DNA of 11,324 nucleotides from an uncultured Eubacteriales bacterium (GCA_910580045.1 CAJTXF010000043.1:1-11324); one strand, 5' to 3'. Shown: positions 1-5,549, counted from the stretch's first letter. Translations and numbers: made by a program. The notes: generated from the letters alone by a model not told the origin.

Positions 1-103
1 TTTCGTCCGGCGGCACCTCCCATTCCTCATTCTCGCGGTATCGCTCCGTCTGCCGCAAGGCCGCTTCGGTGCGTTCCACTATGGCCTGCTCCCATTGATT
101 CAT
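1..103 (-). CDS. Hypothetical protein, N-terminal fragment (runs off the left edge)
   Basis: This is an open frame from an ATG at 103 down to base 1, giving 34 residues with no stop, so the C-terminus lies outside the window. The visible part begins MNQWEQAIVERTEAALRQ and is rich in Glu, Arg and Gln, suggesting a charged helix. It has no signal peptide or membrane segment. The start codon overlaps the stop of the 130-aa gene by 4 nt (ATGA), which is typical of translational coupling. A GGGG-containing ribosome binding site (AAAGGGG) lies about 7 nt upstream. I do not recognise the family. The overlap and binding site support a real gene, but too little is visible to assign a function. Confidence 0.6.
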   Translation of the reverse strand, partial: MNQWEQAIVERTEAALRQTERYRENEEWEVPPDE

Positions 104-492
104 CCGGTGGCCCCTTTCCCTCTATCCGTAAAGAGCACCCTGTCAGCAGCATTCAACCCATACCCCCGGATCAGCATGGCGGTCTGAATCACCAAAAAGT
201 ACCGGGGCGGCAGCATACTGGCATCGGCCAGTTCTGTGAGAGCAACGGTTTTGCTGCCGGTGATGATGTCCTTGGCCACCGCGAAACAGACATAGGACAT
301 AGCGTCCAGCCGCCGGGGCTTCATGGCCTCGATGTCGATCTCGTTAGTGCCGATGTGGTTCTCGGCCTGGTGCCAGAGCCTGGGGTCGGCCGTCAACAAA
401 AAAAGGGCCGCAGCATACTTTCTGCTACAGCCCTTGTGATACCTGATTTCTTTCTCAAACAGCACGCCGTGCTTATCGTTTCGGAAGATCAT
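100..492 (-). CDS. Uncharacterised 130-aa protein, possibly DUF6075-like
   Basis: This is a small soluble protein of unknown function with no signal peptide or transmembrane segment. The N-terminus (MIFRNDKHGVLFEKE) and the following Tyr-His and Ala-Leu-Phe-Leu-Leu stretch recall small proteins of clostridial mobile elements grouped as DUF6075. That resemblance is from memory and tentative. The C-terminal third (about residues 85-115) has the look of a small helical domain. The ATG at 492 is preceded by AAAGGGG at 9 nt spacing. The gene overlaps the upstream 54-aa gene by 20 nt and the downstream partial gene by 4 nt, so the three are probably translated from one message. Conserved family or accessory-element cargo are both possible. 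No reaction or partner can be inferred. Confidence 0.7.
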   Translation of the reverse strand: MIFRNDKHGVLFEKEIRYHKGCSRKYAAALFLLTADPRLWHQAENHIGTNEIDIEAMKPRRLDAMSYVCFAVAKDIITGSKTVALTELADASMLPPRYFLVIQTAMLIRGYGLNAADRVLFTDRGKGATG

Positions 493-637
493 TTTTCCCG
501 GCCCCTTTCTGTTGTTTCTTCTGTTTCATATCTTTCTGAATAGTCCCGGCCTCTGGTGGGTCCCGCTGGAAGCCGGGAATCTGTTGCATAAAACTCTCGT
601 AGGCACGGTCTGTCTTGCTTTCTGTAAACTTTGGCAC
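473..637 (-). CDS. Small 54-aa hypothetical protein with GTG start
   Basis: This short frame begins at a GTG (637-635), ends at TAA (475-473) and encodes 54 residues. It starts VPKFTESKTDRAYESFMQQI and ends in a Lys/Gln-rich tail (around residues 36-46). The case for a gene is the perfect AGGAGG (651-646) exactly 8 nt before the GTG. The next in-frame start signal is poorer, and a nearby ATG (644-642) in another frame sits only 1 nt from the AGGAGG, too close to use. It overlaps the 130-aa gene by 20 nt. The composition is hydrophilic and basic, with no membrane segment, and could suit a small nucleic-acid-binding or accessory protein, though that is speculation. I do not recognise the family. 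Confidence 0.62.
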   Translation of the reverse strand: MPKFTESKTDRAYESFMQQIPGFQRDPPEAGTIQKDMKQKKQQKGAGKNDLPKR

Positions 638-645
638 TCTGCATA

Positions 646-651
646 CCTCCT
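646..651 (-). promoter_or_regulatory. Ribosome binding site deciding the GTG start of the 54-aa gene
   Basis: On the minus strand AGGAGG is followed by TATGCAGA and then GTG. The 8-nt spacing fits the GTG at 637. The ATG directly after the site has only 1 nt of spacing and belongs to a frame with poor coding character. Confidence 0.65.
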
Positions 652-674
652 AAATCTTTCTCTGGAAAAAGAAA

Positions 675-702
675 AAGGGCCATGATTTTCATCATGGCCC
701 TT
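675..702 (-). terminator. Intrinsic terminator or attenuator upstream of the small-gene trio
   Basis: The core stem GGGCCATGAT/ATCATGGCCC (677-686 with 691-700) is perfect, has a 4-nt loop and extends by two A-T pairs to 12 bp. Read leftwards it is followed by TTTTTCTTTTT, so it should terminate minus-strand transcription. It lies only about 24 nt upstream of the AGGAGG of the 54-aa gene. It is therefore either the end of an upstream unit or a leader attenuator of the downstream genes. No gene whose end it would obviously serve is visible between it and the tRNA terminator. Confidence 0.75.
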
Positions 703-882
703 CTCAAAAAATATTTTGTTTTTCTTCTGCCCTGACTCGCTGTTTGTCAACCACGCAGGTTCAGATCCCAAAAATCGAAGACTTGCCGCAGGCAATGTCT
801 TTGGCATTCCCCCAAAACACGTCACAACCTGACGGTCGTTGGAGCATAAGCGCAAAGCGCGTTGCTTGGCCTCTTGAACGCC
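703..882. other. Non-coding stretch between the tRNA-Leu terminator and the small-gene hairpin
   Basis: I see no convincing gene here. Open frames cross the region on the minus strand, but they run straight through both hairpins and lack a ribosome binding site at their starts. A perfect TTGACA lies on the minus strand (750-745), but no matching -10 box occurs 16-18 nt further on. A small GCGC-AAA-GCGC inverted repeat lies at 850-860. The stretch could contain an element boundary, because it follows the 3' end of a tRNA gene, but no copy of the tRNA 3' end is repeated within the window. Confidence 0.4.
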
Positions 883-910
883 AAAAAACCCCGGAATTCC
901 GGGGTTTTTT
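883..910 (-). terminator. Intrinsic terminator of tRNA-Leu
   Basis: This is a perfect 28-nt palindrome, AAAAAACCCCGGAA/TTCCGGGGTTTTTT. On the minus strand it gives a G+C-rich stem ending in six U residues, 31 nt after the tRNA 3' end. Its symmetry means it could also stop transcription coming from the left. Confidence 0.85.
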
Positions 911-940
911 CGGTGTGGCATCTTTTAAGATGTGTAAACA

Positions 941-1027
941 TGGTGCCGCCGACCGGGCTTGAACCGGTACAGTATTTCTACCGAGGGATTTTAAGTCCCT
1001 TGTGTCTGCCAATTCCACCACGGCGGC
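941..1027 (-). tRNA. tRNA-Leu (anticodon UAA)
   Basis: This is an 87-nt tRNA on the minus strand with the 3' CCA encoded (943-941). The acceptor stem GCCGCCG pairs perfectly with CGGCGGC, with discriminator A. The D-arm is GTG...CAC with GG in the loop. The anticodon stem is AGGGA/TCCCT around the loop CTTAAAA, giving UAA (positions 993-991), which reads UUA and UUG. The long variable arm (CGGTA-GAAA-TACTG) is the class II hallmark of leucine tRNAs. The T-arm is ACCGG-TTCAAGC-CCGGT. It is flanked by its own promoter upstream and a strong terminator downstream, so it is a single-gene transcript. tRNA 3' ends are frequent integration targets for mobile elements, and the leftward side has accessory character. 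Confidence 0.97.
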
Positions 1028-1038
1028 GTATTTGCTTT

Positions 1039-1067
1039 ATTGTAGCATGTGCGAAGGAAAAAATCAA
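1039..1067 (-). promoter_or_regulatory. Sigma-A promoter of tRNA-Leu
   Basis: On the minus strand TTGATT (1067-1062) and TACAAT (1044-1039) are separated by exactly 17 nt, and a TG one base before the -10 box adds an extended -10 feature. The -10 box ends 11 nt before the tRNA 5' end, so transcription would start only a few nucleotides before the mature tRNA. Confidence 0.8.
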
Positions 1068-1121
1068 GAGCAGCCTGCCATATTTCTGTCAAAAAAATTT
1101 GGAAAAATTGTGCGAAAATAT

Positions 1122-1150
1122 TTGATTTCATCTGTGAAATATAGTATACT
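1122..1150 (+). promoter_or_regulatory. Sigma-A promoter of the glcK-galM operon
   Basis: TTGATT (1122-1127) and TATACT (1145-1150) have a 17-nt spacer. The predicted start is near 1157, giving a leader of roughly 50 nt before the glcK ATG. It is arranged back to back with the tRNA-Leu promoter, with under 60 bp between the two -35 boxes. Confidence 0.78.
1125..1140. promoter_or_regulatory. Inverted repeat inside the glcK promoter, candidate operator
   Basis: ATTTCA and TGAAAT form perfect 6-bp arms around TCTG and fill most of the spacer between the -35 and -10 boxes. A factor bound here would block RNA polymerase, so it is a plausible repressor site. No regulator gene is present in the window and the motif matches none that I can name with confidence. 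Confidence 0.4.
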
Positions 1151-1204
1151 GTATCTGACAGGGCCCACGGCGGCCCATGAATTCATATCGAAGGAGCATG
1201 CGCT

Positions 1205-2161
1205 ATGTATTATCTTGGAATCGACCTGGGCGGCACTAATATTGCCGTCGGCGTAGTGGACGAGGACTGCAAAATTGTGGCGAAAGCCAACTCCTCTACT
1301 GCCACTGACAATGCGGAGCAGATTGCGGACGCTATGGCTGAGACCGCAAGAGAAGCCCTGAAAAAGGCCGGCATCACCCTGGCGGATGTGCCCTGGGTGG
1401 GGCTTGGCTCCCCCGGCACAGTGAACAAGGCCAGCGGTATCATTGAGTACGCCAACAATCTGCCTTTCCGGGACACCCCCATGCAGAAGATGCTCTCCGA
1501 GCGCCTGGACGGCAAGCCGGTTTACATGGAGAATGACGCAAACGCAGCCGCGTTTGGCGAGTACATGGCTGGCGCTCTGAAAGATGCCAAGGTGGCTATG
1601 GCTATCACCCTGGGCACTGGCGTAGGCGGCGGCATCATCATTGACGGCAAGATTTTCTCCGGCAGCAACTTTGCCGGGGCTGAGCTGGGCCACACGGTCA
1701 TTGTGGCGGACGGCTGGCCCTGCACCTGCGGCCGTTTGGGCTGCTGGGAGGCCTATGCCTCTGCTACAGGGCTGATTAAGCGCACCAAGCAGCATATGGA
1801 CGAGGCCCCCAAGGATTCTCCTCTTTGGACTATCGCGGAGGGGGACATCAACAAGGTCAACGGCCGCACCGCTTTTGACGCTATGCGTCAGGGCGACCCG
1901 GTGGGCAAGAAGATTGTGGATGAGTATGTGAAGTATCTCAGCGTAGGCCTTATCAACATGATTAATGTCTTCCAGCCCAACATCCTCTGTGTTGGCGGCG
2001 GCGTGGGCAATGAGGGCGAGAACCTGCTGGTTCCCGTGCGGGAGATTGTGGACAAGGAGCAGTATGGCCACAATCCCGACGCCAAAACAAAAATCTGCAA
2101 GGCACAGCTGGGCAACGACGCGGGCATCATCGGCGCGGCCATGCTGGGCAAGGAAGGTTAA
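1205..2161 (+). CDS. glcK: ROK-family glucokinase
   Basis: A cytoplasmic sugar kinase of 318 aa, the usual ROK length, that phosphorylates glucose at C6 with ATP at the entry to glycolysis. The N-terminal phosphate-binding motif DLGGTN is at residues 7-12. GLGSPG is near 67-71, and ENDANAAAFGE (109-119) carries the likely catalytic base Asp111. The loop GTGVGGG is at 137-143. ELGH (160-163) is followed by the zinc-type cysteine cluster CTCGRLGC (173-180) typical of bacterial ROK glucokinases. AAGGAG lies 8 nt before the ATG, and the start is right at the conserved first strand. It is first in an operon with galM, whose start is 3 bp downstream. The next gene suggests a role with free hexoses from oligosaccharide breakdown. 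A related substrate such as N-acetylmannosamine is less likely but cannot be excluded. Confidence 0.93.
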   Translation: MYYLGIDLGGTNIAVGVVDEDCKIVAKANSSTATDNAEQIADAMAETAREALKKAGITLADVPWVGLGSPGTVNKASGIIEYANNLPFRDTPMQKMLSERLDGKPVYMENDANAAAFGEYMAGALKDAKVAMAITLGTGVGGGIIIDGKIFSGSNFAGAELGHTVIVADGWPCTCGRLGCWEAYASATGLIKRTKQHMDEAPKDSPLWTIAEGDINKVNGRTAFDAMRQGDPVGKKIVDEYVKYLSVGLINMINVFQPNILCVGGGVGNEGENLLVPVREIVDKEQYGHNPDAKTKICKAQLGNDAGIIGAAMLGKEG

Positions 2162-2164
2162 GCT

Positions 2165-3205
2165 ATGGCGGCAGACATCAAACCTTTCGGGACTCTCCCG
2201 GACGGGAGAGAGGTTCAGGCCATCACCCTGGAAAAGGGCGGGATTTCCCTGACCGTGACCAACTATGGCTGCCGGGTGCTTCGTCTGATGGCGCCCGACC
2301 GGGACGGCAATCCCGGTGACGTGGTGCTGGGCCATCGGACCTTGGAGGAGTATTTTGGCAAAAACTTTCAGGGCGCGGCCATCGGACGCTTCGGCAACCG
2401 CATTGGCGGCGCGGCCTTTACCGTAGACGGGCAGGAGTACACTCTGGCCAAAAATGACGGGGAGAACTCCCTGCACGGAGGGCCCGGCGGTTTCCATCAG
2501 GCACTTTGGGCAGTGGAAGTTCCAGAGGGCGAGGATACTGTCATCTTTACTTTGGAAAGCCCTGACGGCGAAGAGGGTTTCCCCGGCACTGTGAAGGCTT
2601 CCATTACCTACACCCTGGGGGACCAAGACACGCTGCGCATTATCTACCGGGCTGTCAGCGACAAAAAAACTCCCTTTAACCCTACCAACCACAGCTTCTT
2701 CAACCTGTCCGGTGACCCGGCCAAGGACGTGCTGGGCACAGAGCTGACCATCAACGCGCAGCGAATCACAGCTGTGCGTGATGACTTGATTCCCACCGGC
2801 GAGCTGATTCATGTGGCGGACGGGCCTTTGGATTTCCGCGGCCCCAAGGCATTGGGCAAGGATATGTTCGCCCAGGATCATCTGATTCAGCTCTGCAAGG
2901 GTTTTGACCACAACTTCTGCACTGACGGCAGCGGCTACCGGAAGATTGCTGAGGCTTATGAGCCGGACAGCGGCCGGGTAATGGAGGTCTTTACTGATAT
3001 GCCCGGTGTGCAACTGTATACGTTCAATATTCCGGACGAGGGGCTGGTGGGCAAGGACGGGCAGCCGATGCGCCCACACACCGCTTTCTGCCTGGAGACC
3101 CAGTTCTATCCGGATACTGTGCACCACGAGAACTTCCCTGGCGGCTGGCTGGAGAAGGGACAAGAGTTTGTAAGCAAGACAACCTATAAATTTTCGGTAA
3201 GATAA
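2165..3205 (+). CDS. galM: Galactose mutarotase (aldose 1-epimerase)
   Basis: A 346-aa cytoplasmic enzyme that interconverts alpha and beta anomers of galactose and glucose, so that kinases receive the right anomer. The family signature residues are visible: the GNRIGGAAF strand (77-85) with Arg79, and NSLHGG with His104. NPTNHSFFNLSG contains His176, the likely general acid. FCLETQFYPD contains Glu311, the likely general base near the C-terminus. Length and order match the GalM family, with no signal peptide. The ATG is only 3 bp after the glcK stop, with AAGGAAGG in the end of glcK as ribosome binding site, so the two are surely co-transcribed and probably coupled. The pairing with glucokinase supports a role in hexose use rather than a strict Leloir galactose operon, since no galK, galT or galE is in view. 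Confidence 0.93.
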   Translation: MAADIKPFGTLPDGREVQAITLEKGGISLTVTNYGCRVLRLMAPDRDGNPGDVVLGHRTLEEYFGKNFQGAAIGRFGNRIGGAAFTVDGQEYTLAKNDGENSLHGGPGGFHQALWAVEVPEGEDTVIFTLESPDGEEGFPGTVKASITYTLGDQDTLRIIYRAVSDKKTPFNPTNHSFFNLSGDPAKDVLGTELTINAQRITAVRDDLIPTGELIHVADGPLDFRGPKALGKDMFAQDHLIQLCKGFDHNFCTDGSGYRKIAEAYEPDSGRVMEVFTDMPGVQLYTFNIPDEGLVGKDGQPMRPHTAFCLETQFYPDTVHHENFPGGWLEKGQEFVSKTTYKFSVR

Positions 3206-3276
3206 GAAAAATTTCCAGAGGGAGGCTGGGGCCAGGTGGCTGCGGTCTTCTTCTTATGCTTTTGAGGTGACGCGCA

Positions 3277-3687
3277 ATGAAAATGGAAAAATCCTGCGGG
3301 GCCATTCTCTGCCGGGACAGCGGGGAAGTCCCTCAGATACTGCTTATCCGCCACAAAAACGGCGGGCATTGGGGCTTCCCCAAAGGCCATGTTGAGGGCA
3401 GGGAGACAGAGGAAGAGACCGCCCTGCGGGAGATTTGGGAGGAGACCGGACTGAAAGCCCAGCTGGACATGGGATTCCGCCAGGTGGTGACCTATTCACC
3501 CAAGCCCCAGGTAATGAAGGACGTGATTTACTTTGCCGCCAAGCCTATCGGCGGCCAGCTGAAAAAACAGGAGGCCGAGGTGGAGGAGATTTGCTGGACC
3601 ACCTTGGGTGAAGCCTTAGAGATGGTCACATTTGAGACTGACCGGGATGTACTGCGGGCGTTTATTGCCTATTTTGAGGCGGCCTGA
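3277..3687 (+). CDS. Nudix hydrolase, Ap4A-hydrolase-like
   Basis: A 136-aa single-domain Nudix protein. The Nudix box GX5EX7REUXEEXGU is complete at residues 37-59 (G37, E43, R51, E52, E55, E56, G58), so the metal-binding glutamates are intact. The short length, the early CGAILCR strand and the WGFPKGH lead-in to the box resemble bis(5'-nucleosyl)-tetraphosphatases of the NUDT2/MutT-like group. These cleave dinucleoside polyphosphates or other nucleoside diphosphate derivatives in the cytoplasm. Substrate cannot be fixed from sequence alone. GAGGTGA precedes the ATG by a suitable distance. The gene is 71 bp after galM with no terminator between, and a strong terminator follows, so it is probably the last gene of the glcK operon. 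Any link to sugar metabolism is only positional. Confidence 0.9.
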   Translation: MKMEKSCGAILCRDSGEVPQILLIRHKNGGHWGFPKGHVEGRETEEETALREIWEETGLKAQLDMGFRQVVTYSPKPQVMKDVIYFAAKPIGGQLKKQEAEVEEICWTTLGEALEMVTFETDRDVLRAFIAYFEAA

Positions 3688-3706
3688 ACACTTCACTATT
3701 CAGCAT

Positions 3707-3745
3707 AATAAGGGAGCTGTGAATTCACTTCACAGCTCCCTTATT
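3707..3745 (+). terminator. Intrinsic terminator after the Nudix gene
   Basis: A 17-bp perfect stem (3707-3723 with 3729-3745, core AAGGGAGCTGTGAA) has a 5-nt loop and is followed by a T-rich run (TTATTTCTTCCTT, which includes the stem end). It closes the glcK-galM-Nudix unit and insulates spoIIGA from it. Confidence 0.88.
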
Positions 3746-3779
3746 TCTTCCTTAAAAGAAAAATCACTCTGCCCAGAAA

Positions 3780-3813
3780 GCGACAGAATCATCCATGCGG
3801 CCCGTCCTATAAT
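3780..3813 (+). promoter_or_regulatory. Candidate spoIIG-type promoter with 22-bp spacer
   Basis: A perfect TATAAT (3808-3813) lies about 95 bp before spoIIGA. No good -35 is found at 17 bp, but GCGACA (3780-3785) lies at a 22-bp spacing. The B. subtilis spoIIG promoter is known for such a 22-bp spacing and activation by Spo0A. On the opposite strand the -35 region reads TTCTGTCGC, a partial match to the Spo0A box TGTCGAA. The -10 box is seen directly. The Spo0A link is inference. Confidence 0.45.
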
Positions 3814-3856
3814 AGGTACGTGCTGTATAGCTGCGGGTCTGAAAGCCAGCATATGC

Positions 3857-3888
3857 CGGTTTTCCATCCCGCTTCCTATACAAAACCG
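3857..3888 (+). other. Hairpin in the spoIIGA leader
   Basis: CGGTTTT (3857-3863) and AAAACCG (3882-3888) are perfect 7-bp arms around an 18-nt loop, ending about 8 nt before the G-run used as the spoIIGA ribosome binding site. It may affect translation of spoIIGA, but a chance inverted repeat is possible. Confidence 0.3.
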
Positions 3889-3908
3889 ACCGGATGGGGG
3901 GATGTGCT

Positions 3909-4736
3909 TTGACCGTCTACGCTGATATTCTGGTGATAGTCAACCTGTATGTGGACTTTCTCCTGCTCAGCGGGGTGCAGAGTTTTTTGCGGCTGAAGGT
4001 ACGGGGCTGGCGGCTGGTATTGGGAGCCCTGGCTGGGGCTGTATGCTCTTTGGCCGGGCTGCTGCCTGCACCGGGATGGTCCTCTCCCCTGCTGGGCGGA
4101 TTATGTTCTCTGGCGGCAGCCGGGGCGGCATTCGCGCCGGTTCGGCCCAGGCTGTTCCTGAAATGCTGGCTGTGCACCTGGGTCCTGTCCTTTCTGCTGG
4201 CAGGATTCCTTCTGTTCCTGGGCCAATTCGCGCCCCCCGGTTATCTGGCGGTGGTGGGCGGGGCAGTGTACTTAAACCTTTCCCTGCCAATCCTGTTTGC
4301 TGCCACTTGCCTGGCTTACGGGCTGTTCTGGCTTATCCGCCGGGCATTTCCCCGGGAGGAGGCCGCGCCGCTGTGCCGACTGCTGATTACCAACCAAGAG
4401 CGCACTGTGGAGGTAATTGCCAAGGCGGACACAGGCAGCGCTTTGCGGGAGCCCTTCTCCGGACTGCCGGTCATCATCTGTCAGGCGGAGCATCTGCGGG
4501 AGGCCGCCCCAGCAGGAGCCTACGACTTTCTGGAGGGCCGCACCCCTGGGGACGCTTTACGGCTGGTGCCGTTTGAGAGTCTGGGAGGCCGGGGCCTGCT
4601 GCCCTGCTTCAAGCCGCAGCGGGTGGTGCTGGCCAAAACCGGTCAGGAGCTGGACTGCTGTGTCGCCCTGACGAAAACGATACTCTCCGCCGGACAGTTC
4701 ACAGCCCTGTACAATCCTGACTTCTTTCCAAACTAG
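3909..4736 (+). CDS. spoIIGA: Sigma-E processing peptidase SpoIIGA
   Basis: A 275-aa membrane aspartic protease that removes the pro-sequence of sigma-E in the mother cell during sporulation, after a signal from the forespore. The N-terminal half (about 1-145) is hydrophobic, with roughly five membrane segments. The C-terminal half is a cytoplasmic protease domain with ADTGSALREPFSGLPV (173-188). Asp174 corresponds to the catalytic Asp of the B. subtilis protein. I chose the TTG at 3909, preceded by a GGGGGG run at about 7 nt. The encoded start MTVYADILVIVNLYVDFLLL matches how family members begin. An upstream in-frame ATG at 3894 would add MGGCA, and its own ribosome binding site is poor. 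The gene is 31 bp upstream of sigE, its substrate, as in other spore formers. Confidence 0.92.
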   Translation: MTVYADILVIVNLYVDFLLLSGVQSFLRLKVRGWRLVLGALAGAVCSLAGLLPAPGWSSPLLGGLCSLAAAGAAFAPVRPRLFLKCWLCTWVLSFLLAGFLLFLGQFAPPGYLAVVGGAVYLNLSLPILFAATCLAYGLFWLIRRAFPREEAAPLCRLLITNQERTVEVIAKADTGSALREPFSGLPVIICQAEHLREAAPAGAYDFLEGRTPGDALRLVPFESLGGRGLLPCFKPQRVVLAKTGQELDCCVALTKTILSAGQFTALYNPDFFPN

Positions 4737-4767
4737 AAGAATATTTTCCTGATAGGAGGCTTTCACC

Positions 4768-5496
4768 ATGCGAATTCCCTTTTTCACCTCGCTTGTCACT
4801 CGTGTCCGAATCTGCTTTACCCGGTTATTTCCCTTTTTCGGCGCAGAGCCCTGTCACTATATCAACGGCCCAGACACCCTTCCCCCTCCCCTTACCAAAG
4901 AGGAAGAGGCCCAGGTCATGGAGAATATCCGCAATAACGTGCCTGGAGCCAGGGAGCCTCTGATTACCCACAATCTGCGTCTGGTAGTGTACATAGCCAA
5001 AAAGTTTGAGAGCCCTGGGGCAGGTGTAGAGGATTTGATTTCTATTGGCGCCATTGGGCTCATCAAGGCGGTGAACACCTTCCGGGTGGAGAAGAACATC
5101 AAGCTGGCCACCTACGCCTCCCGGTGCATTGAGAACGAGATTCTTATGCACCTGCGCAAAAGCTCTCAGCTGCGCAACGAGGTCTCTATCGATGACCCCC
5201 TCAACGTAGACTGGGACGGCAACGAGCTGCTGCTCTCTGACTTGCTGGGCAGTGAGCCGGACGCGGTGAACCGGGACATTGAGCAGGAGGCGGAGCGGAA
5301 CATGCTGCTTACCGCTGTGAGCAGGCTCTCCCCTCGGGAAAAGACCATCATGCAGCTGCGTTTTGGGCTGGAATCCACCAAGGAGCACACCCAGAAGGAG
5401 GTGGCGGACCAGCTGGGCATTTCCCAGTCCTATATCTCCCGGCTGGAAAAGCGCATTATCACCCGGCTTCGGAAGGATTTAGAGAAGGCCGGATAA
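4768..5496 (+). CDS. sigE: RNA polymerase sporulation sigma factor SigE (pro-sigma-E)
   Basis: A 242-aa sigma-70-family factor that directs early mother-cell transcription in sporulation. It is very close to B. subtilis SigE along its length: NLRLVVYIAKKFE (69-81), DLISIGAIGLIKAVNTF in region 2 (89-105), and IKLATYASRCIENEILMHLR (111-130). NVDWDGNELLLSDLLG follows (146-161). The region 4 helix-turn-helix lies around TQKEVADQLGISQSYISRLEKR (208-229). The first 29 residues are a hydrophobic, basic pro-sequence. By alignment with the B. subtilis site before YYIGGSEALPPPL, cleavage by SpoIIGA should fall between Cys29 and His30, leaving HYINGPDTLPPPL. AGGAGG lies 8 nt before the ATG. It is co-transcribed with spoIIGA and followed by a terminator. 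sigG, often next in line, is absent here. Confidence 0.96.
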   Translation: MRIPFFTSLVTRVRICFTRLFPFFGAEPCHYINGPDTLPPPLTKEEEAQVMENIRNNVPGAREPLITHNLRLVVYIAKKFESPGAGVEDLISIGAIGLIKAVNTFRVEKNIKLATYASRCIENEILMHLRKSSQLRNEVSIDDPLNVDWDGNELLLSDLLGSEPDAVNRDIEQEAERNMLLTAVSRLSPREKTIMQLRFGLESTKEHTQKEVADQLGISQSYISRLEKRIITRLRKDLEKAG

Positions 5497-5501
5497 AACA
5501 G

Positions 5502-5535
5502 AAGCCGCCCTCACGGAATCCCGTGGGGGCGGCTT
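5502..5535. terminator. Bidirectional terminator between sigE and the rhamnosidase gene
   Basis: AAGCCGCCCTCACGG pairs with CCGTGGGGGCGGCTT (15 bp, one G-U) around the loop AATC. It lies 5 bp after the sigE stop and 14 bp before the rhamnosidase stop on the other strand. T-rich sequence follows on the minus side (CTGTTTTATC) and a weaker one on the plus side. Confidence 0.82.
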
Positions 5536-5549
5536 TGTATCAGTTTAAC

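Noticed and set aside
489..707. 72-codon minus-strand frame starting inside the 675-702 hairpin
   Set aside because: Its first start codon is inside the terminator stem, and an internal ATG is only 1 nt from the AGGAGG. The GTG in another frame has ideal spacing.
763..780. GGTTCAGATCCC, resembling the T-arm of a second tRNA
   Set aside because: The flanking bases do not form a T-stem, and no acceptor or anticodon arm lies nearby.
526..921. 131-codon minus-strand frame across the tRNA terminator and the small-gene hairpin
   Set aside because: It passes through two intrinsic terminators, has no ribosome binding site, and its C-terminal part is an out-of-frame reading of the 54-aa gene.
761..1021. 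Protein frame across tRNA-Leu (MVELADTRDLKSL...)
   Set aside because: This is the familiar false protein produced by translating a leucine tRNA gene.
1064..3163. 699-codon open frame on the minus strand antisense to glcK and galM
   Set aside because: It lies opposite two genes with complete catalytic motifs, has no recognisable domain, and arises from the G+C-rich third codon positions of the real genes.
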